Source of the DNA: Pirellulales bacterium
GTDB taxonomy: Bacteria > Planctomycetota > Planctomycetia > Pirellulales > JADZDJ01
Assembly (NCBI GenBank): GCA_035499655.1
Contig: DATJYL010000181.1
Location: 1-33,583 of the forward strand
Direction of reading: 5' to 3'
DNA length: 33,583 nt
This document shows, in pieces, positions 25,594-33,583 of this stretch. Both the position numbers and the translations under genes were made by a program. Every line of letters begins with the position of its first letter. Position 1 is the stretch's first letter. The notes beneath the pieces are model-generated. The model made no database searches. It was not told where the DNA came from and saw nothing but the letters and a program-made list of their open reading frames with translations.

Positions 25594-26026
25594 CGGTGAT
25601 CTCCACCCCTTACAACGGGCAATGTGCCCGCTCCGCCATGCATTGGGCATGGGTTGGGCTTTCTAACTGGGACAGGAGGCACCGACAAAGCACTGCGGCA
25701 GCGCTCGGCGAGCCCCCTTATAACCGGTTTCATCGGAACAACCGGCCATTCAACTCAATTGGAAAATGTCATACCGACGTCAAAGACGGCAAAGTCAGGG
25801 TGTTTCAGGTATGTTTTGGGTAGCCTGGGAAAAGTTTGACAGCAAATCTGCATGGCCCTTGCTAGCTGTCCGGCCTGGTGCCTGGCACACAGTGGTTCGG
25901 GTAGAATGACCGAGTTAGGATGATTTCCTAAGCTGATTTGCCAGACTCTGTGGCAAAGCGGTCTGACTCTGCTTCAAGACACCAAATTATTCATCACTTC
26001 GACCGCACGCATGGGAGAATGCCGCT
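25594..26026. other. Divergent intergenic region, no gene seen
   Basis: This 433-base spacer separates the barrel gene (-) from the small conserved protein (+) and must hold both promoters, but no convincing -35/-10 pair was found. It contains the perfect 11-base palindrome GTGCCTGGCAC (25878-25888). I recall GTGCC-TGGCAC-like words recurring between genes in planctomycetes, which would make this a dispersed repeat. The short reading frames in it show no protein-like features. Confidence 0.4.
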
Positions 26027-26284
26027 ATGCCGTCTCATTCGAAAGCAGCTGATGTATTTGAATGCGAGTTCTTGCAACTTCGCGCCCAATTGCTCCAAGC
26101 GGCAGCACAGTTAGATCGGATCGACCGGGCTACCGGCACTGTGGCCAACGATCCGCGAATGCGCGGCGTCCATCAGGCGATCGAAGTTTTATCTGGCTCA
26201 GGTCCGCGCCGGGCGGAAAAGGTGCAGATGATTTTCTCCCGTCCCTACGACGCAGATTGGAAAGAAACGCTGGGAGTAGAATAA
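26027..26284 (+). CDS. Small conserved hypothetical protein
   Basis: The 85-residue product is unrecognised by name. It is probably helical (FECEFLQLRAQLLQAAAQLDRIDR) with a C-terminal stretch GPRRAEKVQMIFSRPYDADW, which I recall from similar small planctomycete proteins. There is no signal peptide. The ATG is preceded by GGGAGA at about ten bases, a good ribosome site. It lies 83 bases upstream of the TatD-like gene on the same strand and may share its message. The composition matches its neighbours. Function unknown. Confidence 0.7.
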   Translation: MPSHSKAADVFECEFLQLRAQLLQAAAQLDRIDRATGTVANDPRMRGVHQAIEVLSGSGPRRAEKVQMIFSRPYDADWKETLGVE

Positions 26285-26367
26285 GCATAAACAACCGCTC
26301 CGCACTGCAACGCGATGAAACCTGCTCGGGACTTACTCACCACTCACTCCTTCACCTTTCCGCCGCC

Positions 26368-27264
26368 ATGGATTACATCGACCCGCACATTCACATGGTT
26401 TCGCGGACGACCGACGACTACGAGTTGCTGGCCAAAATGGGCTGCGTCGGTTTGAGCGAGCCGGCGTTTTGGGCCGGGTTTGATCGGGGCAGCGTGGACG
26501 GGTTCCGCGATTATTTTCGGCAGCTCACGGAGTTCGAGCCCAAGCGGGCCGCCTGGTATGGCTTGGCGCATTTCACATGGTTGTGCATCAATGCCAAGGA
26601 GGCCGAGAACGTCAAGCTGGCCCGTGAGGTCATCGCTATGATTCCCGAGTATTTGTCACTGCCCGGCGTGCTGGGAATTGGCGAAATCGGCCTGAACAAA
26701 AACACCCGGAACGAAGCCATTGTATTTTTGGAACACGTGCAACTGGCCCAGCGGCTGGGGGAGCAAATCCTCATTCACACGCCGCACCTGGAAGATAAGT
26801 ACCAAGGGACGCGGATGATTTTAGACATGCTGGCCGATTTTCCCCAGTTGGACACAGGCCGCGTGCTGGTCGATCACACCGAAGAACACACGATTCGCCT
26901 GGTGCTGGATCGCGGCTATTGGGCCGGCATGACGCTGTACCCGGTGAGTAAATGCACGCCGGATCGGGCTGTCGACATGGTCGAAATGCACGGGCCAGAG
27001 CGGCTACTGGTGAATTCCGCGGGCGATTGGGGACCGTCCAAGCCCACCGCCGTGCCCGATTTTATTTTGGCCATGCGGCGGCGCGGGCATGAAGAGTCGC
27101 TGGTCCGCCAGATTGTGTACGACAACCCGCTGCGGTTTTTCCGCCAGAGCCGGAATTTTTCGTTTGCGGAGCGGGAAACGAAACCTGAAACTGGCCCGCT
27201 TGATAACCGCCACCAAGATTCGCCAAACTCGCGCGAAAAAGTCGCCGCCAGCACACCGCGTTAA
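26368..27264 (+). CDS. TatD-family metal-dependent hydrolase, EboB-like
   Basis: The 298-residue product is a TIM-barrel amidohydrolase of the TatD group. Likely metal ligands are H7 and H9 (DPHIHM), E106 (GIGEIGLN), H137 (ILIHTPH), H170 (VLVDHTEEHT) and D220 (NSAGDWG). The start MDYIDPHIHMVSRTTDDYE, the EPAFWAGF segment and the ending of the core resemble EboB of the cyanobacterial and algal ebo (eustigmatophyte bacterial operon) cluster more than classical TatD nucleases (recollection, by eye). The usual ebo partners are not in the window. The last ~35 residues are a polar tail. ATG 26368 is chosen because the conserved core begins there, although the frame is open upstream. Just before it is a CTCACCACTCACTCC-like reiterated stretch. 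The gene converges on the S53 peptidase gene with 30 bases between. Confidence 0.85.
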   Translation: MDYIDPHIHMVSRTTDDYELLAKMGCVGLSEPAFWAGFDRGSVDGFRDYFRQLTEFEPKRAAWYGLAHFTWLCINAKEAENVKLAREVIAMIPEYLSLPGVLGIGEIGLNKNTRNEAIVFLEHVQLAQRLGEQILIHTPHLEDKYQGTRMILDMLADFPQLDTGRVLVDHTEEHTIRLVLDRGYWAGMTLYPVSKCTPDRAVDMVEMHGPERLLVNSAGDWGPSKPTAVPDFILAMRRRGHEESLVRQIVYDNPLRFFRQSRNFSFAERETKPETGPLDNRHQDSPNSREKVAASTPR

Positions 27265-27294
27265 ACCGGCAACGAACTAATCCGAGCCAGTCGT

Positions 27295-29034
27295 TTAAAC
27301 AGTTGCGAAGAAATCATCCAGCACGGCGCTGGAACTGTCTGCATCGGCGTCATACATTCCGTGGAAGTGGCGCGACAAATACGTGCCGTCATCGTGGGAA
27401 TCGGAAGCGAGCTGCAGCGACGCGGTGTCGTCATAACGGAGGGATCCGGCTGTTGACGCCGAGGAAACGAGATTGCTATCGGGATTCGTAAACTGATCCA
27501 ACGAAGAAGCATCTCTGGAGATGGATGCACCGTCGTCCACATCAGTGTCAGCAGTTAAGGCTGAGCCCCCGTCTTCAGAATCGCTATAGGCCGTTGCTTT
27601 GGTTGGCGATTTGCCAAAAAAGTACCACGATCCATTGCTGCCACCGACGATCGTGCGGGTCATGGGCGACACAAAGGTTGAACCATTAAAGGATACCAAA
27701 TCTCGAATTACGAGGTTGGCTAATGGCGTGCCGCGGCCCGAAGCCAAATCGTAGCCGGGGCCCGCCGCGTTTCCGGTTATTCCCAAATTATAGCCCTGGC
27801 CAGGAAATATCGTGCCATAAAAATTGTTATTGCCTATGGTAATATCGTGGAAATCGGCGCTGGGCAATTTATAGATGATGGATTGAACGTTGGCCAATGA
27901 CGTCTTTCCTTGAAGTGCTCGGCCCTGATCAGCGATGGCAATCAATGCAGACCATTGAGGCGCGCCGGCGCTGGTGCCACCAATTTCTTCCCAGCCTCCA
28001 AACGCATAGGACGAGTACACCGCGTAGCCCGTAGCAGGATCGCCATCATAAGATACGTCCGGTGTTCCTCGTCCCGTGAGGCCAAGTCCTGCCTGATAGC
28101 TTGGCACATTCTCCGCAGGTATCGACAAAGAAAATGCACCAGTAAGAAGATCTTGCGTGAGTAGCCCGCTCTGCCCACCACCGCCCGCGCCGCTTAAATT
28201 ATTCCAGACCGTTTCGCCGGAGTAATTGTTAGAAGGTGTTAAGATCAAAGAAGTGCCGCCGACGCTGAGAACATTGGGAGAAACCGAGGGATACGCGGCA
28301 GGCCCACCTGTATCGCCGGCCGAAAAGACGAAGGACACATTGGCATGACCGCTTGGCGTGGTGTAGACATTATCCCCTGCGCTTTCGGTCAACGTATATT
28401 CTTGTCCGCCGTAACTATTCGATACCACCACCACCCCGGCAACTTGCTTCGCATAATTAACGGCAATTTCGAGATTGCTAAGGCCCAAGAAAGGAAGGCT
28501 GTTGTCGGTTGCCTCGACTAATAAAATATTGGCCGCCGGAGCAATGGCATGTGCCCATTCCACGTCTAGAGCAATTTCTCCCGCCCAGTCGGTGTTGTTG
28601 GTTGGCAACAATGTCGAACCGTGCTCGTTGACAATTTTGAAACTCGGCGGAGCGGGCAAACCAAATGTGGTATCAAATGTGTTCAAATCGCTCACAATCG
28701 TTGGATTATTAAACGCGTCAACAATGGCAATGGTGGTTCCCTTGCCATTGGCCTGAATCCCACCTGGAAATGCAATGCTGTTAAACCCATAAGCTTGACG
28801 AATTTGAGTCGGGGTAAAGCCCTCGGGGGTGAGCGGAGCCAAATTGGGCTTTGCTGACGGAAGGATGACGATATCCGGCGTCGCCACGGGTTCGGTGGAT
28901 ACTGATGCAGCACTCAGCACTTGCCGAATTTCGAGGTGCTCAAACCGGCACAGCCGCCAGCGGTAAAAGCGCCGGCGTCCAACTCGGCCATTGGAAGTTG
29001 CCCCCGAAGTAGATGTGCTTGTGAAATGCGCCAT
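27295..29034 (-). CDS. Secreted S53 (sedolisin/kumamolisin-type) serine peptidase
   Basis: The 579-residue product starts with an Arg-rich leader and a planctomycete-type exoprotein signal around HLEIRQVLSA (residues 33-42). The catalytic domain follows from ~residue 68 (LTPEGFTPTQIRQAYGF). Sedolisin catalytic residues are visible: E153 and D157 (GEIALD), D241 (FSAGDTGG) and S355 (GGTSAGAPQW). The calcium-site segment is AGPGYDLASGRGTPL. The ~180-residue N-terminal propeptide usual for this family is missing. After ~residue 470 a ~110-residue tail rich in Asp and Ser follows (DADADSSSAVLDD at the end), which may be a surface-retention segment. ATG 29034 starts the leader; upstream in-frame codons are not protein-like. 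It is divergent from the giant exoprotein gene, so both may be controlled from the shared 687-base spacer. Confidence 0.9.
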   Translation of the reverse strand: MAHFTSTSTSGATSNGRVGRRRFYRWRLCRFEHLEIRQVLSAASVSTEPVATPDIVILPSAKPNLAPLTPEGFTPTQIRQAYGFNSIAFPGGIQANGKGTTIAIVDAFNNPTIVSDLNTFDTTFGLPAPPSFKIVNEHGSTLLPTNNTDWAGEIALDVEWAHAIAPAANILLVEATDNSLPFLGLSNLEIAVNYAKQVAGVVVVSNSYGGQEYTLTESAGDNVYTTPSGHANVSFVFSAGDTGGPAAYPSVSPNVLSVGGTSLILTPSNNYSGETVWNNLSGAGGGGQSGLLTQDLLTGAFSLSIPAENVPSYQAGLGLTGRGTPDVSYDGDPATGYAVYSSYAFGGWEEIGGTSAGAPQWSALIAIADQGRALQGKTSLANVQSIIYKLPSADFHDITIGNNNFYGTIFPGQGYNLGITGNAAGPGYDLASGRGTPLANLVIRDLVSFNGSTFVSPMTRTIVGGSNGSWYFFGKSPTKATAYSDSEDGGSALTADTDVDDGASISRDASSLDQFTNPDSNLVSSASTAGSLRYDDTASLQLASDSHDDGTYLSRHFHGMYDADADSSSAVLDDFFATV

Positions 29035-29721
29035 GTTGCTCTCTGCTCTGGTAAGATGCCAATCAGATGTGCGCTGCCGCCCAACGACAAAGCCCCCCAC
29101 GGCCCTAATCAAAATGCCAACCATTGGTTGTACTTACGATAATCTTCCAGGTCAACATTTTCCGTAGAGAATTCCAGGAGTGTCGATTTTCTATCTGCCA
29201 AATTGACGACGGCGACTCGCTCCGGCGTCAAGGCGCTGGGCTGATCTTAAGACGGTGCTGATCTCAAACAGACCACTACTGATTTCAAAAAAGCAAGTCA
29301 AAACGGAACTACTGGCAGTGGCCGGGGTTTGAAAAAGGGGAATTGGATGGAAGTCTGCGCAGGATGCAGTCGCCGGGTTGATGTGGGGTTCGAAATGCCC
29401 CTTTCAAACTTGGTTTTTGCCGGTTGGCCCTGGGTGGCATCCATCCAAACACACGGTTGCAATTAACTTGACATTGCTGCAAGTGTTGACGACACTAGAA
29501 GCTTATGCGTGGCCTCAGGGGCGCTACGCATCAGGCAACCGATTTGCAAACTTTGGTGAAAATAGCTTCGTGGGGTGGCTTTCTGCGCCTTGGATCGCGA
29601 AACCATCGGCAGCAAACATCACCGGAGTTGGAAGAGGCATTGGACCGCAAATCGCGGCTGGCGGCAGGCGCTTTAGATTCACCCCTTTGAAGTTTCCATC
29701 TTTCTCGACAGGCAGAAAACC
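29035..29721. other. Divergent intergenic region between two exoprotein genes
   Basis: This spacer separates the S53 peptidase (-) from the giant exoprotein (+). No convincing gene is present. A TTGACA hexamer lies at 29468-29473, but the matching -10 (GACACT) is poor. Three CTGATYTYAA words occur at 29241-29288. A 61-codon frame at 29505-29690 contains IASWGGFLRLG, which faintly recalls the C-terminus of some DDE transposases; it is too short to call. Confidence 0.4.
29241..29288. repeat. Three direct copies of CTGATYTYAA
   Basis: CTGATCTTAA (29241-29250), CTGATCTCAA (29258-29267) and CTGATTTCAA (29279-29288) lie in one orientation with spacings of 17 and 21 bases. They sit ~210-250 bases upstream of the peptidase start and ~430 bases upstream of the giant gene. 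Regular spacing near two helical turns is compatible with a regulator-binding array, but chance is not excluded. Confidence 0.35.
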
Positions 29722-32700
29722 ATGCTCCCGGAACAGCGCGGTTTGTTGGCATCGTGGTTTAATCGTTTTCGCACTTCGCGGCGCGCTCGCCGCAAGGGCA
29801 GGGGCCGTCTACAAGGCTTCACGCGACTGGCTCAAGTCGAATCGCTTGAAGACCGCCGCCTGCTGACGAATACCGTCTTCGTTGACTTCGGCACGCGGCT
29901 TAACACAGTTACTATGCCTGAAGATACCGTTGGAAACGCAGGCGGCTGGGATACGTGGGGATATGTACCCCCGAACAATGGCGTCAATTGGGTGTTTGGG
30001 CCCGAATTTAACGTGGCAGGGAACCCAAACATTACCTACACGCCGTTAAGAACGCTGTTCGCCAACAAGGGGGTTAGTTTCAATCTGAGCCAGATGCAAA
30101 CGGATTTCCCGTGGGAGTATCAAACCGGCACGCAAACGCCGTTGTCGCAATTGGACCTCCTGGAAGGTTCAATTATGAACATGCTTACGCAAATGTTTTT
30201 GCCGTTTAATATCACGGTGGAGGAAGTCACATCAACACATTTTGGTTCAGTCAACGTGACAGGGGCCGTGAACGATCCGGCAGATTTTTTAGGCGAAAAT
30301 AATCCGCTATACGATCCGAATACGTACGATCCGACGGCGATGCCACCGACGATCAATCGCGGACCGCTTTTCAACCCCATGCAGACAAACCCTACCACGA
30401 TGGCGCCTGACCAATATCAGGACGTGTACATTTTGGTGGGCGGCTTTACAATCGGCGGAACTCAAATTGGAAATAGCGCGTCGGATCCGGCGAATCCTGG
30501 AATTTTGGGCGTTTTTGGCGCAACCTCATACGATATCGACAGTGACACATTACAGCTTTCCACCAACCCTGCGCAGCGCTTCGTGGATCCCATGTATATG
30601 GATCCTAGCGACCCATCGGGCAACGGGCTTTTGCGATATTCGGACGGCGGAGTCGCGGTGAATGCCGACACCATCTTCGATCATTGGTTAGCGCAGCAAG
30701 CCAATCCGGCGGTCACTCCAATTAATTTGAATGTCACCATTGCGCAAGTTGCGGCTCAGGGTGCGGCAGAAACCTGGGGACTCTCTACGACCAGCGATGG
30801 ACAGCCGAAGCCATGGAACTCGTTTTTCGATACGAACATCGACATGCTGAACAGTTCCGACGTCATGCGCCAGGGCCCCTACACGGGGAACGAATATCCG
30901 ACTGATTTCAACATGCCGTTTTTCGAAAATTTCTATACGATGGTGGGCAGTTTGAACGAAGACCCAACGGATGTTCAAAATGCGTATGAACAGTTTGTAA
31001 ATGATCCGGACATTGGGCCGAGCGTTTACGCGTACATTACGGGGACAGGAGCGTACGACAAAATCGATATCACCGCCGATGCCGCAGATCCTACTATGGC
31101 GGATGTCACGATATCGCCATACTCCGACGCTTCCTTTGCCGATTCGTCGTTCATTTCGTCGTTTGCATACGATGCCGCGAATCCCACTGGTTACATGACG
31201 AGCGCGGCTAGTCCATATAGCTACACGGTTGATCTTTCGAGCGGTATTTTACTGATTGATGCCGGAAACAATGCGGATCAAATTTCCATTGATCCCGCAA
31301 TTTTTAACAATCTATTTGAGGTCTTTGTTTTTGGCGGAGAAGGTTTGACGAATGGACAAGTTGATAATTTGTCCATGGCCGGTGATGGTACGCAATCCGT
31401 CGCCGTAGCGCCGTCTAACATGAATCTGCAAACCTACAATTTCGCTATTAGTTACGAAACGGACATGGAGATTGTGGGGCCGACCTCCGTTACCCTCCTT
31501 GTGGCATCCGAGTTCGAAGACAATAGCACCATTCATCTGGAGAACTTCAACAGTCTGACCTACACCATGCCAGAATTCATGGGCGATGATTTCACGATCA
31601 CAGGCCAAAACGGTTCGAATCTGGTTTTGCCGCCTTCCGTCGGAGAAACCGACATGGTGATCGACGGTACCGCAGGCCCGACAACCTTATCACCGATCCC
31701 GGTTGGTGTAAGTAACGTTGAATTTACAAACATCGGCACGGTAACCGTTCAAGACCCGCTTGGTGCGACAGACGACTCAGTCGCGATTGATTCAACTGCT
31801 GGCTATGCTGACGGACTGCAAAACCTGGCCATTATTCTCGGGCCAGGCAACGATTCGCTCACGATCAATGGCCCGATCGATTTAACGCCGGGTGTGATGG
31901 GGGGCACGCTCACCTACGACGGTGGCCCGGGAACCAACACTTTGACCGTCAGCGACGATACCAACTGGGCCTTGACCGACAGCAGCTTGACCGACGGACT
32001 GGGCAATACGATTCAGTTTATCGGGGGCGTCAGCATCGCCGACATCACCGGGGGAATCGATCCGCATACGTTTTCGGTCGAAAATTGGTCCGGCGATGCC
32101 TTCCTTACCGCATTGGCAGGCGGCGATACCTTCAATATCGGCGACACGGCCCCCGTGGTCGGCAACGTGAGCATTGATGCCAGCGGGTTCGTCGGCGACC
32201 TGTTCAACGTCAAAAGTTTCACGGGCACTGGGAATTTCGATTTCACCGGTAGTTTTGGTGCCAATGTTTTCAACGTCAACACCACCGACATCACTTTATC
32301 TTTGCCGGCTATCGGTTCCGGCTCGGCGTCGGGCTACGCCGGTTCGGCCGTCAACTTGGCGACCACCAGCGGCAGCAAAACCGCTAAGCTGAACAGCACT
32401 GCCGGACTGTTTGTCGGCGAGGCAGTTGTGGGGCCCGATATTGCCACCGGCACGACAATTGCCGCCATTGTCAACACCACGACGATTACGCTTTCGACGG
32501 TAGCCACCGGCAGCGGGGTTAATGCAACGCTTATTGGGACGATTGGCGCCAACATTGTGCCTGTAACCTATACCACAACCAGTGGCAGCACCGACGTTAC
32601 CGTTTCTACCGTGGCGGGCATATCGGTTGGACAATCGATCGTCGGTACGAATATTCCCACAGGCACAACCATTAGTGGCATTAGCAATATGACGTTTGTC

Positions 32701-33583
32701 GGCGGCGATGGAGGCAATACGTTCAATATTACCGCTTGGAACGGAAACGGCTCGATCACCGGCGGCGCAGGAAATGACAACTTCTACATCGCCGCTTGGA
32801 CCGGCACCGGTCCGTTAATTGGTGGCGCGGGGGATGATGATTTCGTCTTCGGCACGCTTTCGATTATTAGCCCGTCAGGCAATGGCAATATCGATGCCAT
32901 TACTGATCCGCACACGATCATCGGCGGCAACGGCAACGACACGTTGACGCTGGACGATTCCGGCACCAACGGAGCCAAGAACTACACCATTGGCGCAACG
33001 TCGGTCAGCGACTCGTCCACGTTTGGCGGCGTCAATTTCGACAGCACGCTCGATAACATCGTGGTGATCGGCAGCCAGGGAGCCAACACGTTCCTCGTCA
33101 CGCCCAACAGCAAGGCTGCCATCACGATTGATGGCCAGCTCCCCACGACAATTCCGGGAGACACTCTTAACGTTGATCTGACGGGCACCAAGGGAGCGAA
33201 ACTAACGCCCAACGGACCATTCGGCGGCACCTTGACCTTTACGAGCGGTCAGAGACCAATCACGTATTCGAATATCGAAACCACGGTTCCAGATTTGACG
33301 CAAGTTGCCCAGCAACAGCAACAGAGTCAGCAGCAACAGCAAATGAATACTTTGCTGGGTGAACTCGAAAATGATCCGTTGCTCGTTGAAGCCGCCGACC
33401 CCGGCACCGCCAGCGCGCCTCTGGTGAAGCTGTACGACGTGAAAACGAATACCGTGTTGTTCAGCTTCGATGCTTACGAGACAACTTTCAAAGGCGGCGT
33501 CAGAGCGGAAATCGTGCCCGATGTCACCGGCGACGGCGTTCCTGACATCGTGGTTGCACCGGGTTCGGGACGGCTGGGCGAGG
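29722..33583 (+). CDS. Giant exported surface protein, 3' end outside window
   Basis: The frame runs open from ATG 29722 to the right edge (over 1280 residues). An Arg-rich leader ends in the planctomycete exoprotein motif SLEDRRLLT (residues ~41-49). Residues ~50-400 resemble a secreted metzincin-type domain (VFVDFGTRL near its start; LPFNITVEEV), but the expected HExxH position reads QGAAE (346-350, followed by TWGLS), so it seems catalytically dead. Beta-rich repeats follow. Two TTSGS...TGTTI modules start near residues 881 and 952. RTX-like GGxGxD segments are encoded at 32761-32790, 32821-32850 and 32923-32950. A Gln-rich stretch is at ~33310-33345. An FG-GAP-like VPDVTGDGVPDIVVAPG comes at the end of the window. 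Likely a cell-surface adhesin or matrix protein. AGG twelve bases upstream may be the ribosome site. Confidence 0.85.
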   Translation, partial: MLPEQRGLLASWFNRFRTSRRARRKGRGRLQGFTRLAQVESLEDRRLLTNTVFVDFGTRLNTVTMPEDTVGNAGGWDTWGYVPPNNGVNWVFGPEFNVAGNPNITYTPLRTLFANKGVSFNLSQMQTDFPWEYQTGTQTPLSQLDLLEGSIMNMLTQMFLPFNITVEEVTSTHFGSVNVTGAVNDPADFLGENNPLYDPNTYDPTAMPPTINRGPLFNPMQTNPTTMAPDQYQDVYILVGGFTIGGTQIGNSASDPANPGILGVFGATSYDIDSDTLQLSTNPAQRFVDPMYMDPSDPSGNGLLRYSDGGVAVNADTIFDHWLAQQANPAVTPINLNVTIAQVAAQGAAETWGLSTTSDGQPKPWNSFFDTNIDMLNSSDVMRQGPYTGNEYPTDFNMPFFENFYTMVGSLNEDPTDVQNAYEQFVNDPDIGPSVYAYITGTGAYDKIDITADAADPTMADVTISPYSDASFADSSFISSFAYDAANPTGYMTSAASPYSYTVDLSSGILLIDAGNNADQISIDPAIFNNLFEVFVFGGEGLTNGQVDNLSMAGDGTQSVAVAPSNMNLQTYNFAISYETDMEIVGPTSVTLLVASEFEDNSTIHLENFNSLTYTMPEFMGDDFTITGQNGSNLVLPPSVGETDMVIDGTAGPTTLSPIPVGVSNVEFTNIGTVTVQDPLGATDDSVAIDSTAGYADGLQNLAIILGPGNDSLTINGPIDLTPGVMGGTLTYDGGPGTNTLTVSDDTNWALTDSSLTDGLGNTIQFIGGVSIADITGGIDPHTFSVENWSGDAFLTALAGGDTFNIGDTAPVVGNVSIDASGFVGDLFNVKSFTGTGNFDFTGSFGANVFNVNTTDITLSLPAIGSGSASGYAGSAVNLATTSGSKTAKLNSTAGLFVGEAVVGPDIATGTTIAAIVNTTTITLSTVATGSGVNATLIGTIGANIVPVTYTTTSGSTDVTVSTVAGISVGQSIVGTNIPTGTTISGISNMTFVGGDGGNTFNITAWNGNGSITGGAGNDNFYIAAWTGTGPLIGGAGDDDFVFGTLSIISPSGNGNIDAITDPHTIIGGNGNDTLTLDDSGTNGAKNYTIGATSVSDSSTFGGVNFDSTLDNIVVIGSQGANTFLVTPNSKAAITIDGQLPTTIPGDTLNVDLTGTKGAKLTPNGPFGGTLTFTSGQRPITYSNIETTVPDLTQVAQQQQQSQQQQQMNTLLGELENDPLLVEAADPGTASAPLVKLYDVKTNTVLFSFDAYETTFKGGVRAEIVPDVTGDGVPDIVVAPGSGRLGE
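32362..32691 (+). repeat. Tandem protein-level repeat within the giant exoprotein
   Basis: Two segments share the pattern TTSGSxxxxxxTAGxxVGxxVxGxxIxTGTTIxxI, beginning at 32362 and 32575, 213 bases apart. The first is followed by TTTITLSTVATGSGVNATL. The pattern recalls a short beta module seen in phage tail and bacterial surface proteins. The two DNA copies have diverged, so this is an old duplication. Confidence 0.6.

Noticed and set aside
29505-29690. Possible transposase relic (61 codons, IASWGGFLRLG)
   Set aside because: The resemblance to DDE transposase C-termini covers only a few residues, with no terminal repeats or other transposase segments around it.
29378-29866. Open frame of 162 codons upstream of and overlapping the giant exoprotein start
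   Set aside because: It is out of frame with the exoprotein, has no recognisable motif, and overlaps its leader; the frame starting at 29722 carries the planctomycete signal and stays open to the window edge.
32013-33230. Several minus-strand frames rich in Pro and Val over the giant gene
   Set aside because: They are complements of Gly/Thr/Asn-rich beta repeats, and the + strand frame is continuous through all of them.

Overview
The window reads as chromosome of a planctomycete, most likely of the Pirellulales type (inference). Support comes from two exported proteins with the LExRxLLS/T-like N-terminal signal typical of planctomycetes, a BBP7-like outer-membrane protein, an N-terminally membrane-anchored Hanks-type kinase, a PSP1 protein with a Cys-rich tail, weak or absent Shine-Dalgarno sequences at most genes, and intergenic hairpins built from short reiterated words. 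No rRNA, tRNA, CRISPR array or intact insertion sequence was seen.

Layout. Bases 1-3058 (+) hold housekeeping genes: the 3' end of phosphatidylserine decarboxylase, pssA (together making phosphatidylethanolamine), riboflavin synthase ribE and the 16S rRNA dimethyltransferase rsmA. Bases 3069-8169 (-) run bioB, then a very large two-module secreted glycoside hydrolase, then a single-pass membrane protein of unknown function. Base 8350 starts a PSP1 gene (+). Bases 8954-13947 (-) form a tight leucine-biosynthesis cluster, leuC-orfA-orfB-leuD, followed by a secreted propeller-like protein and a small TPR-like protein. orfA and orfB are AT-richer than their neighbours and split leuC from leuD while keeping near-zero spacing. 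Bases 14135-15943 (-) hold a membrane Ser/Thr kinase, followed by a methyltransferase-like protein and a nucleotide-sugar epimerase.

Bases 18021-23469 (-) form a three-gene set: a GAF-GAF-TM-HlyD protein, a periplasmic HlyD adaptor, and a PqqD-like/M50 metalloprotease/HlyD fusion. No ABC ATPase or RND pump is present. This is the best candidate for an undescribed export or envelope system. Upstream of it lies a BBP7-like outer-membrane barrel with a Pro/Gly/Tyr/Met-rich region and a Cys cluster (23767-25593, -).

Bases 26027-27264 (+) hold a small conserved-looking protein and a TatD-family hydrolase resembling EboB of the ebo cluster. The window ends with two divergent exoprotein genes: an S53 (sedolisin) peptidase without the usual propeptide (-), and a giant surface protein open at the right edge (+). 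The giant protein appears to carry a metzincin-like domain whose zinc site has been lost, followed by RTX-like, repeated and FG-GAP-like segments.

Several intergenic hairpins start at or just after stop codons. Two of them share a 30-nt sequence with 27 identities whose first three bases are the stop codon of the preceding gene.
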